Shown here in pieces: positions 11,135-22,770 of a stretch of 64,000 nt of DNA. The DNA comes from Actinostola sp. cb2023 (taxonomy: Eukaryota > Cnidaria > Anthozoa > Actiniaria > Actinostolidae): NCBI GenBank assembly GCA_033675265.1, contig JAUJYZ010001347.1:186001-250000 (forward strand). Direction: 5' to 3'. The translations under genes and the position numbers were made by a program. Each line of letters opens with the position of its first letter. The stretch's first letter is position 1. The notes under the pieces are model-generated. The model worked only from the letters and a program-made list of their open reading frames with translations, did no database searches and was not told the origin of the DNA.

Positions 11135-11684
11135 CATACAGTCGATTCAGAAAACGTTGTCGGTGACCGGCCTCGCGACTACGCGACTAGACCGAACGGG
11201 AGTATGGGTAGAAATACTACGGTAATAATAAGAAATCACCGGGAAGCGGGTAGCTGCATATCTGATTAGCCATGCCTCGAGCTTACAGTGAACAATGAGT
11301 GAAGACCTACGCTGGCGAGTGGTTTGGATTCCACAGTAGAGATAGAAAACCTCTTGTTCGTCTCCCCAAAGTAACCCATTGGGAAGTGACTATTTGTAGC
11401 TGGCGACAGTTCTTCAGGGCAGCGTTTAAAAATATGGTATTTCAACAACTGAACGTTCTCAAAGCACGGCACGTCCTTGACGGAAAATGAGTCATAACGA
11501 CTCTTATTCTCCTTTCGTAAAACACGAAGGCATACATTCATTCGATTACTCGCCAATATGATGAGAAATTAAATTTCCAGAACGAATAATTTATTGATTC
11601 AGTGATTTCTACCCATACCCCGTTCGGTCTAGTCGCGTAGTCGCGAGGACGGTCACCGACAACGTTTTCTGAAGCGACTGTATG
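11135..11684. mobile_element. Inverted-repeat element, about 80-bp ends, possible transposase remnant
   Basis: Arms 11135-11215 and 11605-11684 pair with few mismatches: CATACAGTCG, then TCAGAAAACGTTGTCGGTGA, then CTCGCGACTACGCGACTAGA. Inside, an ATG at 11295 opens a short frame, MSEDLRWRVVWIP, which stops after 14 codons. From memory this resembles the N-terminal start of Tc1-like transposases of aquatic invertebrates. If so, this is an internally deleted, non-autonomous copy. Target duplications were not clear. Confidence 0.6.
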
Positions 11685-13089
11685 TCCACATAGCTTAGTG
11701 ATGTAGCGAGCTCCTTTACTGACCTATTCACTGGGTTACAACCAGCCAGGTACTCATTCGCGCAAAAAAAAATAGAACAATTTCCCATTTGAATCCACTT
11801 GCGTCCTGCACACCATGCTGCGCAATGAGCTGAATTTTTTATTTCAAATGTTCTTTAGAATTTTGACTCGATTTTTTTTATCAGTTCAAGGATTTTCTCA
11901 GCACCATTGTTCTTCCTAAAGTGCGTGGGCTAATTTTCTCTCTAGAGTTGCCTGTGGTGCTCTATTCCATCGGTGAATGGCCTTTGAAGGGTGCAATTAG
12001 TGGTCTTAATAAATCCAACTGGTAAAAAATATCCAACTGGTAGTATTTACACAGGCAATTTTTTATGCAAATTTTGCCGCAATTTTTTATGCAATGTCTG
12101 TAAACTAGCCGGGAGTTTAGTGCGGTTTAGGCGATACTAGTCACAAAAGCCCAACAATTTATATTCGATTAAACAAAATCTCATTTCACAAATCGGATCT
12201 TTTTGTGGCTGCTATGGCCATTTTGGCCTTATTTCTTTGTAAACGAGCGCGCTCAATCAAGTAGAACATTGAATTTGGCGCTTTTAAGATCGTTAACGTC
12301 CCGGATGATGTCGCCTCATTCTGCCCGATGTTATTTCCATTGTAAACTTTCCATTGAATGATCGCCTACAAGTTATATCACGTTTTGAATCAGTACTTTG
12401 CGACGACAAATCTCCCCTAAATTCACGCCCTGAAATCGTGGCCAGGTTACCCAGCAGGCAAAGTGGTGACCTGCTTGTTAGGTGGACACAGTTGTTCAAG
12501 GAGTAGAAAGCTCTATAAGTTGGATAAATTATTCTCTAGTGGATATATTTATTAGATGATAAAAGCGTCAACTTACGATAAGGATGGTGCTATAAACTCA
12601 CTGACAACCGAGAATGAATCTATTGTGTTACTGCCTCGTTCTATTGTTCACAATAGAATCGTTCTATTGCTTGAATGTCCTTTTGGTGTATGTGGTATAA
12701 CCTTGAGCGTAGGCAATGTTCTCTCTTACGATGGCCATGGGCGGGTTGTATATAAAGCGTATGGTACAGACACACGGTGTAACATTGCGCACAATATTGC
12801 TGACAAGATCGATGATTGCAGCGTGTGTCCAACCTCTGTAACTGTTATAACTTATTGATGTACGGCGATTTGAAACAAAGTATTGCAGACTGAGCCCATA
12901 TGATGAAATCGTACGATTGACGGCATTATTGCGCGCACTTTTGTACCGTGTGTCTTTACCTTTACTCCGGGCGTAACTGCTAACGTCAGACGTTAATAGG
13001 GATTTTCACTAGACGTAACGTAATATGTTTTTGTTATTGTCACCATAATTTAGGGTGGGACCGCTGAACCCGTTTGATTTTCATACCCA
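11685..13089. other. No recognised feature
   Basis: Unique sequence. Open frames at 12293-12499 (minus) and 12556-12858 (plus) show no family resemblance and no splice support. A small direct duplication of a 16-bp TTTTTTATGCAAATT-type segment lies near 12058-12092. Confidence 0.35.
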
Positions 13090-16000
13090 GATTACTAACT
13101 TATCACCCTGTTTCAGTACTGAATTACCGAATTGTTACCCTGTTTCAGTACTGAATTACCGAATTGTTACCCTGTTTCAGAATACTGAATTACCGAATTG
13201 TTACCCTGTTTCAGAATACTGAATTACCGAATTGTTACCCTGTTTCAGAATACTGAATTACCGAATTGTTACCCTGTTTCAGAATACTGAATTACCGAAT
13301 TGTTACCCTGTTTCAGAATACTAAATTACCGAATTGTTACCCTGTTTCAGAATACTGAATACTGAATTGTTACCCTGTTTCAGAATACTGAATTACCGAA
13401 TTGTTACCCTGTTTCAGAATACTGAATTACCGAATTGTTACCCTGTTTCTGAATACTGAATTGTTACCCTGTTTCAGTACTGAATTACCGAATTGTTACC
13501 CTGTTTCAGAATACTGAATACTGAATTGTTACCCTGTTTCAGAATGCTGAATTACCGAATTGTTACCCTGTTTCTGAATTGTTACCCTGTTTCAGAATAC
13601 TGAATACTGAATTGTTACCCTGTTTCAGAATACTGAATTACCGAATTGTTACCCTGTTTCAGAATACTGAATTACCGAATTGTTACCCTGTTTCAGAATA
13701 CTGAATTACCGAATTGTTACCCTGTTTCAGAATACTGAATTACCGAATTGTTACCCTGTTTCAGAATACTAAATTACCGAATTGTTACCCTGTTTCAGAA
13801 TACTGAATTACCGAATTGTTACCCTGTTTCAGAATACTGAATTACCGAATTGTTACCCTGTTTCAGAATACTGAATTACCGAATTGTTACCCTGTTTCAG
13901 AATACTGAATTACCGAATTGTTACCCTGTTTCAGAATACTGAATACTGAATTGTTACCCTGTTTCAGAATACTGAATACTGAATTGTTACCCTGTTTCAG
14001 AATACTGAATTACTGAATTGTTACCCTGTTTCAGAATACTGAATTACCGAATTGTTACCCTGTTTCAGAATACTGAATTACCGAATTGTTACCCTGTTTC
14101 AGAATACTGAATTACCGAATTGTTACCCTGTTTCAGAATACTGAATTACCGAATTATGTTTACCCTGTTTCAGAATACTGAATTACCGAATTGTTACCCT
14201 GTTTCAGAATACTGAATTACCGAATTGTTACCCTGTTTCAGAATACTGAATTACCGAATTGTTACCCTGTTTCAGAATACTGAATTACCGAATTGTTACC
14301 CTGTTTCAGAATACTGAATTACCGAATTGTTACCCTGTTTCAGAATACTGAATTACCGAATTGTTACCCTGTTTCAGAATACTGAATTACCGAATTGTTA
14401 CCCTGTTTCAGAATACTGAATTACCGAATTGTTACCCTGTTTCAGAATACTGAATTACCGAATTGTTACCCTGTTTCAGAATACTGAATTACCGAATTGT
14501 TACCCTGTTTCAGAATACTGAATTACCGAATTGTTACCCTGTTTCAGAATACTGAATTACCGAATTGTTACCCTGTTTCAGAATACTGAATTACCGAATT
14601 GTTACCCTGTTTCAGAATACTGAATTACCGAATTGTGTTACCCTGTTTCAGAATACTGAATTACCGAATTGTTACCTAGCTGTTTCAGAATACTGAATTA
14701 CCGAATTGTTACCCTGTTTCAGAATACTGAATACTGAATTGTTACCCTGTTTCAGAATACTGAATACTGAATTGTTACCCTGTTTCAGAATACTGAATTA
14801 CCGAATTGTTACCCTGTTTCAGAATATGAATACTGAATTGTTACCCTGTTTCAGAATACTGAATACTGAATTGTTACCCTGTTTCAGAATACTGAATACT
14901 GAATTGTTACCCTGTTTCAGAATACTGAATTACCGAATTGTTACCCTGTTTCAGAATACTGAATTACCGAATTGTTACCCTGTTTCAGAATACTGAATAC
15001 TGAATTGTTACCCTGTTTCAGAATACTGAATACTGAATTGTTACCCTGTTTCAGAATACTGAATACTGAATTGTTACCCTGTTTCAGAATACTGAATTAC
15101 CGAATTGTTACCCTGTTTCAGAATACTGAATTACCGAATTGTTACCCTGTTTCAGAATACTGAATTACCGAATTGTTACCCTGTTTCAGAATACTGAATT
15201 ACCGAATTGTTACCCTGTTTCAGAATACTGAATTACCGAATTGTTACCCTGTTTCAGAATACTGAATTACCGAATTATTACCCTGTTTCAGAATACTGAA
15301 TTACCGAATTGTTACCCTGTTTCAGAATACTGAATTACCGAATTGTTACCCTGTTTCAGAATACTGAATTACCGAATTGTTACCCTGTTTCAGAATACTG
15401 AATTACCGAATTGTTACCCTGTTTCAGAATACTGAATTACCGAATTGTTACCCTGTTTCAGAATACTGAATTACCGAATTGTTACCCTGTTTCAGAATAC
15501 TGAATTACCGAATTGTTACCCTGTTTCAGAATACTGAATTACCGAATTGTTACCCTGTTTCAGAATACTGAATTACCGAATTGTTACCCTGTTTCAGAAT
15601 ACTGAATTACCGAATTGTTACCCTGTTTCAGAATACTGAATACTGAATTGTTACCCTGTTTCAGAATACTGAATTACCGAATTGTTACCCCCTGTTTCAG
15701 AGTACTGAATACCGAATTGTTACCCTGTTTCAGAATACTGAATTACCGAATTGTTACCCTGTTTCAGAATACTGAATACTGAATTGTTACCCTGTTTCAG
15801 AATACTGAATACTGAATTGTTACCCTGTTTCAGAATACTGAATACTGAATTGTTACCCTGTTTCAGAATACTGAATACTGAATTGTTACCCTGTTTCAGA
15901 ATACTGAATTACTGAATTGTTACCCTGTTTCAGAATACTGAATTACCGAATTGTTACCCTGTTTCAGAATACTGAATACTGAATTGTTACCCTGTTTCAG

Positions 16001-16332
16001 AATACTCGGAATTACCGAATTGTTACCCTGTTTCAGAATACTGAATACTGAATTGTTACCCTGTTTCAGAATACTGAATACTGAATTGTTACCCTGTTTC
16101 AGAATACTGAATTACCGAATTGTTACCCTGTTTCTGAATACTGAATACTGAATTGTTACCCTGTTTCAGAATACTGAATTACCGAATTGTTACCCTGTTT
16201 CAGAATACTGAATTACCGAATTGTTACCCTGTTTCAGTGTAAATTACTGAATTTGTTACCCTGTTTCAGTGTAAATTACCGAATTGTTACCCTGTTTCTG
16301 TATAAATTACCCAATTTGTTACCCTGTTTCAC
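13090..16332 (+). repeat. 34-bp minisatellite, roughly 95 copies
   Basis: The head-to-tail unit is GAATTACCGAATTGTTACCC followed by TGTTTCAGAATACT. A common variant replaces the ATTACCG part with ATACTG and is one base shorter. Runs of the short variant are clustered (13900-14000, 14700-15080, 15760-16100), as expected from local unequal exchange. Units decay at both ends, and the last ones have GTGTAAATTACC. Short open frames here are artefacts. Confidence 0.95.
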
Positions 16333-17329
16333 ATGGTGCTGTAAGGCTCGAAAACCCGACCCTGGCGGGAGGCATATACCGGACATATACCCATACCACT
16401 TGTACATCAGTCAAGTGTGTCCCTATATATAACTAAATAGTACAACAATATGATGACTAGGTGTTTTGATATCCAGTTAATCCTACCATTGATTCCCAAA
16501 CAAATCTAATTTTGAACTAAACTATAGGAGTTTGTCCCAAGGGGCTCATTAGAACTGTATAAGATTCACAAAAACACTTTGGTTAGCCGCTCTTAATTAG
16601 AGGGGAACTAATTTATATCACGACCAATGTGTATAAAAATATTAGGGGAAAACAAATGTTTAGGCACGAATATTTTTTCTACTTGTTTTTCTCTGCCGAG
16701 GAATGTTTTTTGGAGTTGTGTAGTTCTTTTTGGTGGGTGTTAGGGTTCTTGCAGGAATTTTTGGGGGGACATTTTTTCTTTGCAGAAATTTATTTTTAAA
16801 ATTGTCACTCCCCTCCGGCCAACATTTATAATGGTCCATATAATTAGTTACTTATTTTATAGTTGGTGTTGATGTCTCACGACTTTACCGACTTAATAAA
16901 TGTAGATATGTACATGTACATGTAGAAAGAATGGTTAATTAGGCGGGCTTCTTTGATCTAATTAGGATCTATGAATCGGATCTTAGAAGGATATTTTGGG
17001 GCGTGGATAGATAGATTACATAACATCATAATATAACCCTAATGAATGTTTGCAAACATTTCAAAGATCCACTCTGTGAAATCAAAGTGACACCGACCTC
17101 GTGTAGGTCGACTTTTAGAAGGACATTTCCAAATAGAATAAAGAGTTGAAGCCATGAGTCACTAGTCAATCGATTCCACCCACACTAATTACTCCGATCA
17201 TGTACAAGCATTAGCTGGACTTAGACCTTGAACTCCATACAATGCAGTCACGCGTGGTAGTCATCAAAGATCCCGATATTCCCGGTGGTGTACTGTACAT
17301 ATATTAGATGTACATGTATATTAGATGCC
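16333..17329. other. Flank of the 34-bp array, no gene seen
   Basis: It begins with GGTGCTGTAAGGCTCGAAAACC at 16334, which recurs after array-like units at 17393. ATTTTGGGGCG occurs at 16993 and again at 17432. These shared pieces suggest the array is the inner part of a larger repeated element reaching to about 17.6 kb. No coding exon is recognisable. Confidence 0.4.
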
Positions 17330-17590
17330 CTGTTTCAGTGTAAATTATTAATTTGTTACCCTGTTTCAGTGTAAATAACCGAATTTGTTACCCTGTGCTG
17401 GAAGGCTCGAAAACCCGATATATATATGGACATTTTGGGGCGCCCACAGATCAATACATATTTTGATAAGATCATAATAAAATCTTGTCATGCGGCTTTA
17501 CGGGTTTTTGATCCTTCTAGCACTGTGAAACAATTCGGTAAGGTACACTGAAATAAGTTTGCAAATTCGTACGTCACTGAAACGGGTGAA
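17330..17590. repeat. Inverted repeat built from 34-bp-array units
   Basis: Left part (about 17330-17423): CTGTTTCAGTGTAAAT units, then GTGCTGGAAGGCTCGAAAACCC. Right part (about 17490-17590), read on the minus strand: TTTCAGTGTACCTTACCGAATT, then GTGCTAGAAGGATCAAAAACCC. The minisatellite monomer therefore occurs in both orientations here, facing a loop of about 65 bp. Confidence 0.65.
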
Positions 17591-17621
17591 GTTAGTAGCT
17601 GATCAGGGTAATACAAGTAAC

Positions 17622-18478
17622 ATATTAGACATTTCCAAGGTTTTAGACATTTCCAAGGTTTTAGACTATTACTCCAGTCAAGGTTCAGCGGTCTGCGCGG
17701 CACACCCTCGCACTATACGCTCGTGTAAACTGAAGAAAAAACGCGCGCTCTTGATCAAACCTAGGAAATTCATCACTGAATTTCCAAGGTTTTAGACATT
17801 TCCAAGGTTTTAGACATTTCCAAGGTTTTAGACATTTCCAAGGTTTTAGACATTTCCAAGGTTTTTCCAAGGTTTTAGACATTTCCAAGGTTTTGAGACA
17901 TTTCCAAGGACATTTCCAAGGTTTTAGACATTTCCAAGGTTTTTTCCAAGGTTTTAGACACAAGGTTTTAGACATTTCCAAGGTTTTAGACACAGTTTCC
18001 AAGGTTTTAGACATTTCCAAGGTTTGAGAGACAGTTTCCAAGGTTTGAGACATTTCCAAGGTTTTAGACATTTCCAAGGTTTTAGACATTTCCAAGGTTT
18101 TAGACATTTCCAAGGTTTTAGACATTTCCAAGGTTTTAGACATTTCCAAGGTTTTAGACATTTCCAAGGTTTTAGACATTTCCAAGGTTTTTAGACATTT
18201 CCAAGGTTTTAGACATTTCCAAGACATTTCCAAGGTTTTAGACATTTCCAGGTTTTCCAAGGACATTTCCAAGGTTTTAGACATTTCCAAGGTTTGAGAC
18301 ATTTCCAAGGTTTGAGACATTTCCAAGGTTTTAGACATTTCCAAGGTTTGAGACACAGTTTCCAAGGTTTTAGACATTTCCAAGGTTTGAGACAGTTTCC
18401 AAGGTTTTAGACATTTCCAAGGACATTTCCAAGGTTTTAGACATTTCCAAGGTTTTAGACAATTCCAAGGTTTGAGGT
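17622..18478. repeat. 18-bp minisatellite
   Basis: The unit is TTCCAAGGTTTTAGACAT, with shortened copies (TTTCCAAGGACA) and G variants (GGTTTGAGACA). Two copies at 17622-17667 are split from the main block (17785-18478) by about 115 bp of other DNA. The period is a multiple of three, so the minus strand stays open from 18623 to 17685 as Lys-Thr-Leu-Glu-Met-Ser and Leu-Lys-Pro-Trp-Lys-Cys repeats that change register at indels. I read this as a by-product of the repeat. Confidence 0.95.
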
Positions 18479-18769
18479 GGCGGTCATTGCAGGCTATGAA
18501 GATCATTATCGGCATGACAACTACTACGCAAACATGCAAGCAAGTAAATAAATAAATAACCAACATCGGAACAATTAAGAAGACAAACGAACAAGTACAA
18601 GTGTGAACCCACTGATCATACATGGGATTTCACATTGTCTCAATGCACTTTACTTATAACAATACTTACAGGACAATATTTTTTGGGCACGGCACTCCTT
18701 ACTTCAGTTACGCGTGCCTTACTTTTCTAGCACGCCTAGAGTGAATTGTGTCGTGAGTGCTGTGCCCAA

Positions 18770-19410
18770 GCAATAAAGATACCCATGAAGTTCACAGTAC
18801 TCGGGAAAGGAGGCCATCGGTAGCACTAGTGAAACAGATAGAAATGGAGGTAAAGTTAAAGTGCTATAAAGATACCCATAAAGTTCACAATACTAGGAAA
18901 GGAGGCCACGTAGAACTAGTGAAACATATAGAAATTGAGGTAAAGTTAAAGGGCTATAAAGATACCCATAAAGTTCACAATACTAGCAAAGGAGACCACG
19001 TAGAACTAGTGAAACAGAGAAATTGAGGTAAAGTTAAAGGGCTATAAAGATACCCATAAAGTTCACAATACTAGCAAAGGAGACCACGTAGAACTAGTGA
19101 AACATAGAAATTGAGGTAAAGTTAAAGGGCTATAAAGATACCCATAAAGTTCACAGTACTCAGGAAAGGAGACCAGGTAGCACTAGTGAAACACAGAAAT
19201 TGAGGGAAAGTTAAAGTGTTATAAAGATACCCATAAAGTTCACAATACTAGGAAAGGAGACCACGTAGCACTAGTGAAACACATAGAAATGGAGGGAAAG
19301 TTAAAGGGCTATAAAGATACCCATAAAGTTCACAATACTAGCAAAGGAGACCACGTAGCACTAGTGAAACAAATAGAAATGGAGGGAAAGCTAAAGTGTT
19401 ATAAATATAA
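18770..19410. repeat. Tandem repeat of about 90 bp, seven copies
   Basis: Each unit carries AAAGATACCCATAAAGTTCA, GGAAAGGAGRCCACGTAG, CACTAGTGAAAC and GTAAAGTTAAAG. Copies start near 18775, 18868, 18957, 19046, 19136, 19225 and 19316, with indels of one to three bases. A short open frame over the first three units breaks at such indels. Confidence 0.9.
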
Positions 19411-19484
19411 AAGTACTAGAAATAGAAAGTATAATTAAGACAATCTCCATAAAAAAACTAACACCATACCTAGAAGATTATATA

Positions 19485-19639
19485 CAGCAATTTCAAAAAA
19501 ATGTTGTTTCTGATGGAATACACAAAAAATAAAATAAATTATTATTATTTATATTACTTTAGACAATAAAACAAGTCCCATAATGCATTTCGGTCTTGGA
19601 ATACACTATATTCAGTATCAACGTTTTTTGAAATTGCTG
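19485..19639. mobile_element. TA-flanked MITE, 155 bp
   Basis: The ends are CAGCAATTTCAAAAAAATGTTG on the left and CAACGTTTTTTGAAATTGCTG on the right, flanked by TA at 19483-19484 and 19640-19641. TA duplication and CAG ends fit a Tc1/mariner-type non-autonomous element. The inner CATAATGCATTTCGGTCTTG recurs at 50433 in a related element. Confidence 0.8.
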
Positions 19640-20685
19640 TATATTAATTTTTGTCTTCAGCCACTATTTAAGGCGCAGTTTTTCAGGGTACGACCAAGGT
19701 CCGTTAATGTCCTCAGTGGTTCCGTTACGCCCCTCCAGTTCAGGTTAGTGAAGGTACTGAGGTGGAGAGACGGGACCACCATCTGAACCATCTGAAGGTC
19801 TGGTCAACACACGCACAAACTAACACACAAGAAGCGAACAAGAATGCAAACACTGAGCTACACCGTGTTGTCACTTGAACTTGTCACAAAGGTGACATCA
19901 CAAAACTATTGTTTATTGAGCGATTGACGTTAGTTTTCTGATCTGTACCTTGGTCAAATATATGGCATGATAGAATCTACTCTATTTTTGCAAGCGGAAA
20001 TCCTTTTTTGTAACTTTGATAACAATACTGTCAGAACAATATTAGATGTATGCAAGAGAATATGATATAGATTATGGTGTCTTGATGTATGGCATTGCCG
20101 CAACGAAATACATGGGCGGGTCAATCAGTTTAATCAACAATACAGTGTCAAGGCCATGCAAACACAATAATTTATTGTGCAATCATTTTATTAGCTTTAG
20201 TTAGTTCTCCAAACACGCGGAGTCTAAGGTCTAAATTGTTCCATTTGGAACTTGAGGGGTTGAACTTTCAGTACAACCAAACCCCATCGTTGTCGACTTA
20301 CATTTCAACTGTTTTTGTCACTCATTTTGGATTGAAAATATCTGTGCAAAGTCGCACGTGCTTCATGAAAGTATGTCGTGAATTTGCAGACACAAAAGCA
20401 TTGTGCATCCCACTGGGTTGAACCCTGCGAGATATAGATATATTGACGTCATCGCCAGACAACTGGAAGTGACCCTTAACGAAATCGTCAAAATATCTAC
20501 ATTCCTGTATTAATTATATATTATTAAAAAGTTGAAACTTTATATTGCGAAAGGGGAGTTCGATTGTTGAAGTGCTAATCAGTGCCGTTGGGACGGGTGT
20601 ACCGATACTTACAGTGCAAAGAAGGCGGGAGCTCGTAGCCAGCTCTTGTTGGCACGTGCGGCGAGCAGTGCTTGATTTGTAATGC
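19640..20685. other. No recognised feature
   Basis: Unique DNA. Open frames at 19583-19786 and 20236-20421 show no family features and lack splice support. Confidence 0.35.
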
Positions 20686-20935
20686 AATGCCGATCAATGG
20701 ACGATTAGACGTACATGCGCCGATTATGAAGCATTTGCAGCAATGCAGTGCAATGCCGGTCAATGGACGATTAGACGTACATGCGCCGATTATGAAGCAT
20801 TTGCAGCAATGCAATGCCGATCAATGGACGATTAGACGTACATGCGCCGATTATGAAGCATTTGCAGCAATGCAATGCCGGTCAATGGACGATTAGACGT
20901 ACGTGCGCCGATTTTGAAGCATTTAGCAGTTGTCC
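20686..20935 (+). repeat. 61-65-bp tandem repeat, four copies
   Basis: Units start with AATGCCGRTCAATGGACGAT near 20687, 20752, 20813 and 20874 and continue with TAGACGTACATGCGCCGATT and GAAGCATTTGCAGCAATGC. The fourth copy reads into the inverted repeat that follows. Confidence 0.9.
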
Positions 20936-21290
20936 CAGCCAAGTCGAAATTCAGGGGCCAAGGATGGAGTTTCGATCAAAATATAATCAATTATAATTGA
21001 AACTCTAGCTGGAATCGAATGCTTGATCATCTAATCGAATCTACAGCTTTGAACAAACTCTCTATTTGACTAACAACATCGCCAATTGTATTTTAATTTG
21101 ATCAGACAAGACCCCAGTCCCCGACTGGCCGGGGATATCTGCAAAAATTCGAAGGAAAAAAATATAATTTTTTTGTGATAAAGTTGAAACTTTGAAACTC
21201 CACCTTGGCCCCTGAATTTCGACTTGGCTGGGACAACTGCAAATATGCTTCAAAATCGGCGCACGTACGTCTAATCTTCCATTGACTTTC
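20880..21290. repeat. Long inverted repeat sharing the preceding tandem unit
   Basis: The left part, 20880-20975, holds ATTAGACGTACGTGCGCC, CAGTTGTCCCAGCCAAGTCG and GGGGCCAAGG. The right part, 21188-21290, holds the reverse complement in the same order, with small gaps. The arms are about 95 bp and the loop about 215 bp. One arm equals the last unit of the tandem array plus flank, so the array looks like an amplified piece of a fold-back element. Confidence 0.7.
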
Positions 21291-21904
21291 GACTTGGCCG
21301 GGGCTATCTGAAAAAATTTGAAGAAGAAAAAATATTTTTTTGTGTGATATAATCTCTTAATACGGCATGTTTGGAATACGTTTAGTAATGGTCGACGTCC
21401 CCTAAAGCACAAAACAAAATACAACTTTGGCCTTTGTGATTCCAAATGGATTGATAAAAACCATGATAACTGCATTGTCAGTGGGCCTTTGATAGTTACA
21501 ATTAATACTTATTGTATTATCAGTTGTAGCTAATCTAAGTGGGAACTGTATTGTTAAGAATTGACCTTTAGATTAATTAGTGAGTCTTTGTCTAGCTTTT
21601 TATAGGAATCATGCTTTTAAAGCTTCTCAATAATGCAGTAAGGTTGAACATTTCTACACCCACGCTGTCAACCTGGAATCGTAGTCTGTCAGTTCATGCC
21701 GTCAGCATTAAGCTCAATGAGTTGCCCCTACAATTCACTATAGTCTAAACTGCCCTTTTCTCTTCTTTCTCTCCGTCTATTCCTGTGCTTTATCTGGCCG
21801 ACTTTATCTGGTTGCTCTCAATCTGCTCCATTGCTTCCTTATCCGGCTTTCCGTTGCTTGCTTATACTTGTTTGCTAGTTGCATTTTTACTTGCTTGCTA
21901 ACTT
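21291..21904. other. No recognised feature
   Basis: Unique DNA that becomes pyrimidine-rich toward the CTTC tract. No gene signal. Confidence 0.35.
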
Positions 21905-22770
21905 GGTTGTTTCTTTCAGTTCCTTGCTTTCTTTCTTCCTTAATTTCCTTCTTCCTTCCATTCGTGTTTCTTTCCTTTCTTTCTTTGTTTCCTTCCTTCC
22001 TTCCCTTTCCTTCATACCTTTCCTTCCTTCATTCCTTCCTTTCTTTCTTTCTTCCTTTCTTTCTTCCTTACTTCCTTCCTTCCTTCCTTCCTTCCTTCCT
22101 TCCTTCCTTCCTTCCTTCCTTCCTTCCTTCCTTCCTTCCTTCCTTCCTTCCTTCCTTCCTTCCTTCCTTCCTTCCTTCCTTCCTTCCTTCCTTCCTTCCT
22201 TCCTTCCTTCCTTCCTTCCTTCCTTCCTTCCTTCCTTCCTTCCTTCCTTCCTTCCTTCCTTCCTTCCTTCCTTCCTTCCTTCCTTCCTTCCTTCCTTCCT
22301 TCCTTCCTTCCTTCCTTTCCTTCCTTCCTTCCTTCCTTCCTTCCTTTCCTTCCTTTCCTTCCTTCCTTCCTTCCTTCCTTCCTTCCTTCCTTCCTTCCTT
22401 CCTTCCTTCCTTCCTTCCTTCCTTCCTTCCTTCCTTCCTTCCTTCCTTCCTTCCTTCCTTCCTTCCTTCCTTCCCTTCCTTCCTTTTCCTTCTTCCTTCC
22501 TTCCTTCCTTCCTTCCTTCCTTCCTTCCTTCCTTCCTTCCTTCCTTCCTTCCTTCCTTTCTTCCTTCCTTTCCTTCCTTCCTTCCTTTCCTTCCTTTCCT
22601 TCCTTTCCTTCCTTCCTTACTTCCTTCTTTACTTTCTTTCTTTCTTCTTTCCTTCCTCGGTTCTTTCCATCCTTCCTTCCTTCCTTCCTTCCTTCCATCC
22701 TTCCTTCCTTCCATCCTTCCTTCCTTCCTTCCATCCTTCCTTCCTTCCTCGGTTCTTTCTTTCTTTCCTT
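21905..22770. repeat. CTTC polypyrimidine tract, about 0.85 kb
   Basis: CCTT/CTTC tetranucleotides run almost unbroken from 22070 to 22600, with degenerate edges (TTTC and CATC variants). The plus strand is nearly all pyrimidine. Open frames of about 300 codons on both strands (Phe-Leu-Pro-Ser and Lys-Glu-Gly-Arg repeats) are artefacts. Confidence 0.96.

Noticed and set aside
13090..16332. CRISPR array
   Set aside because: The repeats are directly adjacent with no unique spacers, and the context is eukaryotic.
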